From the NCBI GenBank assembly GCA_030635405.1, contig DAOVZA010000055.1:1-9060 (forward strand): DNA of 9,060 nt, in the 5' to 3' direction. The first letter of the stretch is position 1; each line of letters begins with the position of its first letter. The position numbers and the translations under genes are program-made. This DNA comes from Desulfocapsa sp. GTDB lineage: Bacteria; Desulfobacterota; Desulfobulbia; Desulfobulbales; Desulfocapsaceae. Shown in pieces: positions 1 to 6,462 of the stretch. The notes beneath the pieces are model-generated. The model worked only from the letters and a program-made list of their open reading frames with translations, was not told where the DNA came from and did not search any database.

Positions 1-162
1 CCCTTCTCACTTGATGATCTCATGAAGCTTGTAGGCGATTACACCCAATTTACAGGACGAGCCGCAGCACAGACCGATGAATACATTCTTGAGGTCGTGG
101 TTCCGCTACTCGCTGCCCGGGAACACCAGATGGGTGAAGTTGATTCTTCACTTTCTGTATAA
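1..162 (+). CDS. purB: C-terminal end of probable adenylosuccinate lyase (partial, 5' end outside window)
   Basis: Frame 1 is open from the first base to a TAA at 160-162 and gives 53 residues. The segment contains 'FTGRAAAQTDEYILEVV', which resembles the conserved GRA...(V/T)DE(Y/F) end of the ADSL_C domain of the fumarase/aspartase superfamily. If that is right, the protein is adenylosuccinate lyase, a cytosolic purine-synthesis enzyme that releases fumarate from SAICAR and adenylosuccinate. The catalytic domains are outside the window, so the call rests on this short tail only. Another lyase of the superfamily is possible. The gene ends 29 bp before the next start on the same strand, consistent with co-transcription with the miaB gene. 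Confidence 0.5.
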   Translation, partial: PFSLDDLMKLVGDYTQFTGRAAAQTDEYILEVVVPLLAAREHQMGEVDSSLSV

Positions 163-191
163 ACGACCAACTCCAGATAGCTCAACTATTT

Positions 192-431
192 ATGCAGCTG
201 CAATCATTGTATCTTCGGATCAACCCGGCAAGATACCATTATCTGAAATTCATTCTTGAAGCATACGATGGGCTTTGCCTGCTCTCCACTGTTCCTGGGG
301 AAAAAGGTACCGTCTGTATTCGTTATCCACAGGAAAAAGTTGTAGTTCTCTTCGAACTACTTACAGATCTTGCTAGCTCAATAAAACAACCGCATTTACA
401 CATACGGAAAAACCAGAACGGTTCTATTATC
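192..431 (+). other. DUF4911-like N-terminal domain joined in frame to MiaB
   Basis: These 80 codons precede the normal MiaB start and encode a small soluble alpha/beta-looking segment, with 'YLKFILEAYDGL' and 'VCIRYP' as the most recognisable stretches. From memory this matches DUF4911, a short domain of unknown function in deltaproteobacteria that is often a stand-alone gene near miaB. The family assignment was not checked against a profile. No function can be given. Confidence 0.5.
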
Positions 432-1778
432 ATGGATTCAAAATCATTTTTTATCAAAACATTTGGCTGCCAGATGAACCTGCGTGATTCTGAGATTATG
501 GCTCAGCTCCTTTCAGAAAAAGGATATGTTGAAACCAGCGAATCTGATGACGCCGATCTTATAATCTTAAACACTTGCTCTATTCGTGCAAAAGCTGAAC
601 AAAAGGTCATGAGCCTTCTTGGAGTGCTACGCAAACACAAGAAACGCAATCCAAAACTCAAGATATGTGTTGCCGGATGTGTTGCACAGCAGGAAGGGAA
701 AACAATTATAGAACGTATGCCTCATGTGGATCTTGTCGTGGGTACTCAAAACATCTACGAACTAGCCGAGCTTATCGAAGATAGCAAGTCGGGATCTGTT
801 GCTACATCTCTTGAAGATTCCTACACTATTCCCGCATTTATTCCTGATTTAAAAACACAAAATCCCAAATCAGCAACTGTAGAATATAAAAAGTTCCTCA
901 CCATTATGCAGGGCTGCAATAACTACTGTACTTACTGCGTTGTCCCCTATACAAGAGGTCGTGAAATATCACGAAAAGCCAGCCACATACTTCAAGAAGC
1001 CGAATCTCTGGTAGCAGCTGGAATTAAAGAAATCACTCTTCTTGGCCAGAATGTAAATTCCTACGGCCGAACCAATGAAGTCAAAACTGGCAATTCCGAT
1101 TACAGTTTTAGTGATCTCCTTCGGGCAGTAGCAAAAATTAAGGGATTAAAACAACTCCGCTTCACGACATCAAACCCCAAGGATCTTTCCGATGATTTGG
1201 TGCGCTGTTTTGAAGATGTTGATATTCTCTGTCATCACTTCCATCTCCCTGTGCAATCTGGCTCAGACAGGATTTTGTCTCTGATGAACCGTAAATATTC
1301 CCGTGAACTTTACCTTGAAAAGGTTGCAGCTCTACGCTCCTATTGTCCAGATATCGCAATCACCACCGATATGATCATCGGCTTTCCAGGAGAAACTGAT
1401 CAGGATTTTGAGGACACCATGTCTCTTTTAGAGGAAGTTCAATTCCACGGCTCCTATTCTTTTAAGTATTCAGATCGCCCGGGAACACGTTCTGAAAGTT
1501 TTGAAGACAAAGTTGAAGAATCTGTCAAGTCAGAGCGTCTGCTCAGATTTCAGACACGACAGGATGAAATCTGCCTCAAACACAATCAGGGATATGTTGG
1601 TGAAAACATCTCTGCAATGATAGAAAAGAACAACGGCGATTCACTCGTCGCCAGAGCCGGAACTAATCACCTGATACACATTCAGAATGCCAGCAGTTGT
1701 ATCCCCGGTGACATAAGACTTATCAATATTCACCATGCCGGACATCACTCTTTGCAAGGAACTTTAATGGATAAGTAG
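192..1778 (+). CDS. miaB: tRNA-2-methylthio-N6-dimethylallyladenosine synthase MiaB with N-terminal DUF4911-like extension
   Basis: This is a cytosolic radical-SAM methylthiotransferase that adds a methylthio group to i6A37 of tRNAs reading UNN codons. The MiaB part starts at Met81 (base 432) and runs 448 residues, a normal MiaB length. The UPF0004 domain carries cluster ligands Cys93 (TFGCQMN), Cys129 (LNTCSIR) and Cys163 (VAGCVAQ). The radical-SAM CxxxCxxC is Cys242, Cys246 and Cys249 in 'MQGCNNYCTYC', followed by 'VVPYTRGRE'. A C-terminal TRAM-like domain lies at about 467-528. Residues 1-80 are not part of MiaB: they contain 'LYLRINPARYHYLKFILEAY' and resemble the small DUF4911 domain that I recall from deltaproteobacteria. 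There is no stop between the two parts, so I keep the long start. Neither start has a strong Shine-Dalgarno, so a separate MiaB start at 432 remains possible. The stop lies 4 bp before the next gene. Confidence 0.95.
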   Translation: MQLQSLYLRINPARYHYLKFILEAYDGLCLLSTVPGEKGTVCIRYPQEKVVVLFELLTDLASSIKQPHLHIRKNQNGSIIMDSKSFFIKTFGCQMNLRDSEIMAQLLSEKGYVETSESDDADLIILNTCSIRAKAEQKVMSLLGVLRKHKKRNPKLKICVAGCVAQQEGKTIIERMPHVDLVVGTQNIYELAELIEDSKSGSVATSLEDSYTIPAFIPDLKTQNPKSATVEYKKFLTIMQGCNNYCTYCVVPYTRGREISRKASHILQEAESLVAAGIKEITLLGQNVNSYGRTNEVKTGNSDYSFSDLLRAVAKIKGLKQLRFTTSNPKDLSDDLVRCFEDVDILCHHFHLPVQSGSDRILSLMNRKYSRELYLEKVAALRSYCPDIAITTDMIIGFPGETDQDFEDTMSLLEEVQFHGSYSFKYSDRPGTRSESFEDKVEESVKSERLLRFQTRQDEICLKHNQGYVGENISAMIEKNNGDSLVARAGTNHLIHIQNASSCIPGDIRLINIHHAGHHSLQGTLMDK

Positions 1779-1782
1779 CACA

Positions 1783-2742
1783 ATGACTTTCAGGAATTTC
1801 TTTACATATCCATCAAGACATCTGATCGCTGTTATCCCCACTGTGATTTGTCTTGCCCTACTCTGTGGTCGTTTCGTCGACACATCTCCATTAAAAATAC
1901 TTATTCTACCAATTGCCATCTTAACAATTTATCCCGCAATGATTGGGGTTCAGCCACGTGAATTATTCAAACTCACGGATCTACGATTGATGGGAGTTAA
2001 TCTACTGCTCAACTTCTTTGTACTCCCCCTGAGCGCCCTGTTAATTGGATTGATTTTCCTGGAACCATGGCCTGAGCTACGTGTTGGTCTTCTCATTATC
2101 AGTGTTGTACCAGGTGGGAACATGGCTGTTGCCTTCACCATGCTTTTTGAAGGAAACGTAAAGGCCTCCCTGAAACTCAGCACAAGTAATCTGATTTTGG
2201 GATCACTTCTTGCGCCACTCTATCTCTATATCCTGGCTGGCACTCTAGTGGAAATAGATGTCCTTCATATTGGCAGAACCATAGGGCTTGTTGTCTTTAT
2301 TCCGTTGGTCGCAGGAGTGATTACGCACAAACAACTCCTTAAAAAATATAGCCAAAATGAGTTTAAACAAAATATTAAGCCACTGCTTCCTGCCTTTAGC
2401 GTCTGGGGGCTTATCTATCTTTTGTTTACAAGTGTGAGCATGAAAGCAGGCATGTTCTTCAGCTATCCGGAACTTATCTTTCAGGCATTATCCTGCCTGC
2501 TTCTCTGGTATTGCGTTATATTTATTCTCTGTATAGCTATTGGCCGCAGTTTCTTCTCCTATAAAGATGCAATAACGCTACTCTTAAATGTGGAGTTACG
2601 AAACCTGCCCATCTGTATCGGTATTGCAGTTACCGCCTTCCCGGAACAAACTGCCATGATGATCGCTTTAGCATTTCTATTTCAACAGCAGTTAGCAATT
2701 TGGTTTTGGAAATTCAATAAAAAATACAACCTGTTGAATTAA
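1783..2742 (+). CDS. BASS/ACR3-type ten-helix membrane transporter
   Basis: An inner-membrane protein of 319 residues with about ten hydrophobic segments (roughly residues 15-32, 39-56, 69-93, 100-122, 132-156, 163-181, 202-221, 231-257, 267-285 and 291-308). This is the topology and length of the bile acid:sodium symporter / arsenical resistance-3 superfamily. Two family-typical stretches are visible: 'VVPGGNMAVAFT' at about 109 in helix 4 and 'VELRNLPICIGIA' at about 270 in helix 9, the paired discontinuous helices that form the substrate and Na+ site in this fold. The substrate cannot be told from the sequence: organic anions, arsenite and other solutes are all transported by relatives, and no ars genes are nearby. 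The ATG lies 4 bp after the miaB stop, so the two genes are probably translationally coupled. 'GGATAAG' in the end of miaB may act as the ribosome site. Confidence 0.85.
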   Translation: MTFRNFFTYPSRHLIAVIPTVICLALLCGRFVDTSPLKILILPIAILTIYPAMIGVQPRELFKLTDLRLMGVNLLLNFFVLPLSALLIGLIFLEPWPELRVGLLIISVVPGGNMAVAFTMLFEGNVKASLKLSTSNLILGSLLAPLYLYILAGTLVEIDVLHIGRTIGLVVFIPLVAGVITHKQLLKKYSQNEFKQNIKPLLPAFSVWGLIYLLFTSVSMKAGMFFSYPELIFQALSCLLLWYCVIFILCIAIGRSFFSYKDAITLLLNVELRNLPICIGIAVTAFPEQTAMMIALAFLFQQQLAIWFWKFNKKYNLLN

Positions 2743-2746
2743 GGTT
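2719..2746 (-). terminator. weak candidate Rho-independent terminator of the kinase transcript
   Basis: Read on the minus strand just past the kinase stop, AACCT (2746-2742) can pair with AGGTT (2732-2728) across a 9-nt loop, followed by a short T run within 2726-2719. The stem has only five pairs, so this is weak. It sits in the convergent junction between the transporter and the kinase, where a terminator is expected, and overlaps the end of the transporter gene. Confidence 0.3.
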
Positions 2747-2749
2747 CTA

Positions 2750-5410
2750 TTAAATTGATGGCAATAGAATTTTCACTGTTGTCCCCACCCCTGGAGTGCT
2801 TTCAACCGTAATAGCGCCATAATGTGTCCGCATAATTCCAACCGTTAGCGCAAGTCCAAGACCTCTGCCAAAAAATCGAGTGGTATGAAATGGTTCAAAA
2901 ATGAGTGGTAAATTATCTGCGCTTATACCATGGCCAGTATCTTTAATCTGGCAGCATACGTACGTTCCTTCACGCCCTTCCCTGTTTTGAAAAGATATTG
3001 GAAAAGACGCACTGGACAGTGTGTCGGTACTAAAGCTAATTTCGATTTTCCCTGTGGTGTCAGTCATTGATTCAACGGCATTTGTAACAATACTCTCCAT
3101 CACAGCTCGTATTTGCTTCTGATCCACCGAACAGTAGAGAGGGCCGGCTGGTTCAAGAAACTGAATAGACATTGATTGCGGAAAAGTTTTTTCCAAGGAA
3201 TCAAGAGTTTCTTTTGCAATAGCTGCCAGTGAATATTTTTGAAAATCGGCGTTTTGCTGACCAACATAACTAAGCATGTTGCTTCCAACTTGCGATGCTC
3301 CTTTTGACGCTTGTAAAGCATCTAAAACCATCTCGTGTTCTTGTGAGTTTTCAGGTAAAATCGTATTGATCATCTCCAGACTGCCTTGAACAATCATCAT
3401 GGCATTATTGAAACGATGAGCAATCGCTCCAGCCATGGTTTTTAAACTTTTAAAACGTTTCAAATCTTCATCTTGCTGATTAAGAAGTAAACGAGTCTCT
3501 TCCTGCTTCTTTCTGTTTGTTATATCCTGTATCACACCCAAAGAACGAACTGGGGTTCCTTTTTGATCATATTGTATAATTCCTCTCTGATGAATCCACT
3601 TTTCTTCCCCATCTGTTACTATCAGTCGATTTTCAATGTTGTATGGTTTTTTTGTTGATGAAGACTCAGAATATGCCAGATTGACACGTTCTATATCGTC
3701 TGGATGTATTGCCTCAAGAAAGTTTTCATGACTTGCCTGAGCGTGATGTGGATCAAGATTAAGAATACTGTATATTTCCTTTGACCAGTAAATCTCGTTG
3801 TTTTGAATGGAGAGGTTCCAATGTCCAATTTTTGAAAGTTTCTGTGTCTGTTTCAATAAACTTTCACTATCCCTAAGCCTTCGTTCTGTTTCCGTGAGCT
3901 GAGTTACATCTCTATTTGTGGTTCTTCGGCCTAGCCATTCTCCATCTTCTCCTATAACTGCCTGGCACTGATGCCAGATCCATCGAGTATCACCTTTTCT
4001 GGTAATAATACGAAAAGTCATTTCTGATTGTTCAAAACTTCGATTAAAATGGAACCGCCTATGCTTTTGCACATGGTCCTGATCGTCTGAATGAACAATA
4101 CTCATAAAGAAGTCTGGGTCTTCCCAAAAGGCTTCTTTGGCATACCCGGTAATACGCTCACAGGAAGGCGAGATATAACGATACTCGCCTTCCGGACCAT
4201 GCCAGACTTCCCAATCATAAGAAAAATTAGCCATAGTTCGGAATTTTTTCTCACTTTGAAGCAATTCCTTTTTAATTTTAACTCGAAGAGCAACCTCTTT
4301 TTCTAAGTCAACTTTATCAGCTTCTATAATATCAATAAGTTTTTTGGAACTGGTGCGAATCCCGAAAAACATAATGGCTTCCATAAAACAAAAAAAGAAC
4401 ACTGCAATGATAATATTCAATATAAGATTACGGTTTGCTGCTGCCTTCTCCTGGCTAATATCCCACCACGCCAAAACCATGCCCACATCAGGCAAACTGC
4501 CGTCCCTTGTTCCAATAAAATCACGAAGGGGAAATCCCATAATTGCATATTTGCCATCCAGGTATTGGTTTGACACAATATCTGAACTTCCACCTGCCGG
4601 AGAGACAAAACCCTCATCAATGATTTTTCTTATGGAAGGAGAGGTTGTAGCCTCGATCATGTAGTTATTCACAGGTGGATTCATTTGCAGCAGATCTTTG
4701 AAGACATCAGGATATATATTCTCTTCAAGATGCTTCAGAGTCAGTAGTACAGCAAAATTGGCTTTTTCGTTTTCCTTAAGAGATGAAATCATTGTACTAA
4801 AGGATGTACCTGCTTCTACTGCTCCTAAGTGGGTTTTTTCACCACTGTTTAAGTCAGTTGCGAAAATCGGACTGATGCCCCGAATCCCTGATGAGATACG
4901 ACCGGTTTCAAAACCAGTGATTGGTACGCGTTCATTGTTTGCAGCAACTATAGTGTGTCGGAAATCATTCATTTGATCTCCAAATTTTGTGGGTTTGTGA
5001 CTACGGAGAAAGGAAAGAGAGCCAGGTCCGAGATGAAAATGGAGTTGACGAAATTGGAATTGTTCAGCAAGTATATCTCTACTCGGTGCGACAAGAGTAT
5101 ACAATTCCTGACGGATATTGGCTGCTTTTTCACCGCCAGCTCCCCCGCCTTCATCTAAAACAGCCAACTTTCCTTTAAGGAAAAGTTGCTGTACTCTAGG
5201 GTCATAACTCACAAATGTGGAAATTTGCAGCATGCGGGTTTCTGTGGCGCTAAATGCCGCTTGGAATGCTCCCTTAAGTTGAACACCAATTTGGTCGTGA
5301 TTCTTTTGTAAAACACGTTTTGATGAATGGTAATTAATCCAAACAAAAAAACAGCATGCACAGGCAATAAGGATGCTGAGCAGAATAAATATCTTGGCCT
5401 GTTTTTTCAA
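2750..5410 (-). CDS. membrane sensor histidine kinase, dCache_3-like sensor, two PAS domains, no receiver
   Basis: An 886-residue inner-membrane signalling kinase. A transmembrane helix at about 7-25 and another at about 329-350 bracket a ~300-residue periplasmic sensor. Its 'QLHFHLGPGSLSFLRSHKP' and 'GIRGISPIF' stretches resemble the dCache_3 ligand-binding family. Inside the cell follow PAS1 (about 387-510), PAS2 (about 525-635, 'IGHWNLS' to 'SLGVIQDIT'), an H-box with His665 in 'AGAIAHRFNNAMM', the N-box (Asn777 in 'TNAVESM'), the G1 box (DTGHGI, 824-829), the F-box (FEPFHTT) and the G2 box (GRGLGLA, 848-854). All kinase motifs look intact. There is no fused receiver and no adjacent response regulator, so the phosphotransfer partner is unknown. 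The start is TTG at 5410, supported by AAGGT six bases upstream. It lies 80 bp downstream of tetR on the same strand and may share its transcript. Confidence 0.93.
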   Translation of the reverse strand: MKKQAKIFILLSILIACACCFFVWINYHSSKRVLQKNHDQIGVQLKGAFQAAFSATETRMLQISTFVSYDPRVQQLFLKGKLAVLDEGGGAGGEKAANIRQELYTLVAPSRDILAEQFQFRQLHFHLGPGSLSFLRSHKPTKFGDQMNDFRHTIVAANNERVPITGFETGRISSGIRGISPIFATDLNSGEKTHLGAVEAGTSFSTMISSLKENEKANFAVLLTLKHLEENIYPDVFKDLLQMNPPVNNYMIEATTSPSIRKIIDEGFVSPAGGSSDIVSNQYLDGKYAIMGFPLRDFIGTRDGSLPDVGMVLAWWDISQEKAAANRNLILNIIIAVFFFCFMEAIMFFGIRTSSKKLIDIIEADKVDLEKEVALRVKIKKELLQSEKKFRTMANFSYDWEVWHGPEGEYRYISPSCERITGYAKEAFWEDPDFFMSIVHSDDQDHVQKHRRFHFNRSFEQSEMTFRIITRKGDTRWIWHQCQAVIGEDGEWLGRRTTNRDVTQLTETERRLRDSESLLKQTQKLSKIGHWNLSIQNNEIYWSKEIYSILNLDPHHAQASHENFLEAIHPDDIERVNLAYSESSSTKKPYNIENRLIVTDGEEKWIHQRGIIQYDQKGTPVRSLGVIQDITNRKKQEETRLLLNQQDEDLKRFKSLKTMAGAIAHRFNNAMMIVQGSLEMINTILPENSQEHEMVLDALQASKGASQVGSNMLSYVGQQNADFQKYSLAAIAKETLDSLEKTFPQSMSIQFLEPAGPLYCSVDQKQIRAVMESIVTNAVESMTDTTGKIEISFSTDTLSSASFPISFQNREGREGTYVCCQIKDTGHGISADNLPLIFEPFHTTRFFGRGLGLALTVGIMRTHYGAITVESTPGVGTTVKILLPSI

Positions 5411-5415
5411 TTGTT

Positions 5416-5420
5416 ACCTT
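5416..5420 (-). promoter_or_regulatory. Shine-Dalgarno supporting the TTG start of the histidine kinase
   Basis: Read on the minus strand the sequence is AAGGT, six bases, then TTG AAA AAA CAG. No in-frame ATG occurs before residue 60, which lies after the first membrane helix, so the TTG at 5410-5408 is the best start. Confidence 0.65.
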
Positions 5421-5428
5421 GTGGAAAA

Positions 5429-5485
5429 AAAGTGATAATTGATAGGACACTCTTTTGTTGCAGAGAAATGAATAAAGTGATCATT
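5429..5485. repeat. pair of 12-bp direct repeats in the tetR-kinase gap
   Basis: AAAGTGATAATT (5429-5440) and AAAGTGATCATT (5474-5485) differ at one base and are 45 bp apart, both inside the 80-bp gap ahead of the kinase start. The core AAAGTGAT occurs once more, inverted, at 6082-6089 directly upstream of the tetR start codon. They could be binding sites for a regulator, but chance in AT-rich DNA cannot be excluded. Confidence 0.35.
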
Positions 5486-5490
5486 AAAAA

Positions 5491-6078
5491 TTAATTCGTG
5501 GCCAGCATTTTGTTAAGGCCAGAAATAACTAAAGAACACTCATGTTTTAAATCAAAACCATATGACGACAAATTCCATTTGGTAACTGTGTAGCGTATAG
5601 ATCCTAGAACAAGCCTGATGATTTCTTTGTCACCCATATCACATAGTATTTCTTTGTTCTCTTGGCCTCTTTCAATAATGCAATGCATAGCCTTTTCATG
5701 CATTTCCATTAAACTGAATACTTCTTGTGAGAGTTCATCATTATTTTGAAAAATGCTTTCAGAAAAGATAACTGCGGTTACAGCAGGTTTTTCTAAAAAG
5801 AAATCAACATGTCGTGAAAAAATTGTTTCTATTTGCTCAAGAGCCGGTTTGTTCGAGTGGCAGGATTCCTTAAGGGTTTTTTCTGCTGTCTGATGAAACA
5901 ACTGAAGAATACCTAACAATATCGCTTTCTTGCTTGAGAAATGTCTGTATATCGCACCTTCTGTCAGGTTTATTTCCTGGGCAATATTCTTAATTGTTAG
6001 AGCAGATATTGAACGATCAGCAATCAAATGAATTGAAGCATCAATTATTTGTCTCTGTCGTTTAGTTATCTTTTTCAT
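5491..6078 (-). CDS. TetR/AcrR-family transcriptional regulator
   Basis: A 195-residue cytosolic DNA-binding protein with the usual size of the family. The N-terminal TetR_N domain spans about residues 5-55: 'RQRQIIDASIHLIADRS' is helix 1, and 'LTIKNIAQEINLTEGAIYRHF' (about 27-47) is the helix-turn-helix with the very typical 'GAIYRHFSSKKAIL' recognition region. Residues 60-195 form the all-helical ligand-binding and dimer domain; its ligand is not predictable. The ATG at 6078 is preceded by AGGGA ten bases upstream on the minus strand. It is divergent from the AAA+ ATPase gene (384 bp) and is followed 80 bp later by the histidine kinase. A 9+3+9 inverted repeat 41 bp upstream of its start is a likely operator, which would imply autorepression. 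It might also control the divergent operon. Confidence 0.92.
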   Translation of the reverse strand: MKKITKRQRQIIDASIHLIADRSISALTIKNIAQEINLTEGAIYRHFSSKKAILLGILQLFHQTAEKTLKESCHSNKPALEQIETIFSRHVDFFLEKPAVTAVIFSESIFQNNDELSQEVFSLMEMHEKAMHCIIERGQENKEILCDMGDKEIIRLVLGSIRYTVTKWNLSSYGFDLKHECSLVISGLNKMLATN

Positions 6079-6118
6079 AAAATCACTTTCCCTATATTTT
6101 CATTCACATAACAATTTG

Positions 6119-6139
6119 CAGTAAAAACATTTTTTACTG
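6119..6139. promoter_or_regulatory. 21-bp inverted repeat, probable TetR operator
   Basis: Perfect arms CAGTAAAAA (6119-6127) and TTTTTACTG (6131-6139) flank a 3-bp spacer CAT. Size and symmetry suit a dimeric TetR-family repressor, and the position, 40 to 60 bp upstream of the tetR start codon, suits autoregulation. The link to this TetR protein is inferred from position. Confidence 0.55.
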
Positions 6140-6222
6140 GCAGCATTCTTGACGAATCAAATAATTAAAAAACAAACTATATCGAAGCTTTTAGATAAAA
6201 TTGCTGCCTAACAATAAATCAC

Positions 6223-6235
6223 CTTAATTATTAAG
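6223..6235. repeat. 13-bp perfect palindrome in the divergent intergenic region
   Basis: CTTAAT and ATTAAG flank a central T. It is purely A/T apart from the ends, so chance occurrence is quite possible. It lies about midway between the two divergent starts. Confidence 0.3.
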
Positions 6236-6320
6236 TCGCAAGAATCAGACCATATGCCACCTACGCTACTCAAATGTCACATGTACAGGTAATCACAGTA
6301 TTATTTTCGGATTACTATAA

Positions 6321-6349
6321 TTGTCAAAAAGATCTGACATGTTTAAATT
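6321..6349 (+). promoter_or_regulatory. weak sigma-70-like promoter for the ATPase operon
   Basis: TTGTCA (6321-6326) matches the -35 consensus at five of six bases and is followed 17 bp later by TAAATT (6344-6349), four of six to the -10. This would place the start near 6356, about 107 bases before the ATPase ATG. In AT-rich DNA such matches are common, so this is tentative. Confidence 0.25.
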
Positions 6350-6376
6350 GTATTAAAACCAAATTAAGTGGTACTG

Positions 6377-6389
6377 AAATACCGTATTT
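6377..6389. promoter_or_regulatory. 13-bp palindrome upstream of the ATPase gene, possible operator
   Basis: AAATAC and GTATTT flank a central C. It lies 73 bp before the ATPase start codon and downstream of the weak promoter candidate, where a bound protein could block transcription. The binding protein could be the ATPase itself through its C-terminal helix-turn-helix, or the divergent TetR protein. Its sequence is not that of the repeat near tetR. Confidence 0.3.
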
Positions 6390-6462
6390 TGTGATATTAG
6401 TAGTCCTTCTTTAAAAATTATCATTTCTATTAGTCGAATCATTCTCAAAAAATGAACAATCA

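Larger units (their letters stand above)
6079..6462. other. divergent intergenic region, AT-rich, several palindromes, no gene seen
   Basis: This 384-bp stretch separates the outward-facing tetR and ATPase starts, so promoters for both directions must lie here. It holds a strong inverted repeat near tetR, two 13-bp palindromes, and GTAATC/GATTAC and TGTCA/TGACA inverted pairs at 6289-6315 and 6322-6339. I see no convincing coding frame, tRNA or known riboswitch fold in it. Confidence 0.7.

Noticed and set aside
77..259. 60-codon frame overlapping the purB end and the miaB start
   Set aside because: It overlaps two better-supported reading frames and its product shows no recognisable features.
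2745..2769. Hairpin TTCTATT ... AATAGAA followed by TTTT as a terminator for the transporter
   Set aside because: Seven A/U-dominated pairs with an 11-nt loop, lying within the kinase end. Too weak to call alone.
6138..6153. Sigma-54-like promoter TGGCA-N6-TTGAC on the plus strand
   Set aside because: The spacing fits the -24/-12 pattern, but the essential GC of the -12 element is GA, and the site is more than 300 bp from the ATPase start.
6139..6208. GGCAGCA / TGCTGCC inverted pair 56 bp apart
   Set aside because: Seven-base arms with a long A/T spacer; no supporting structure or function.
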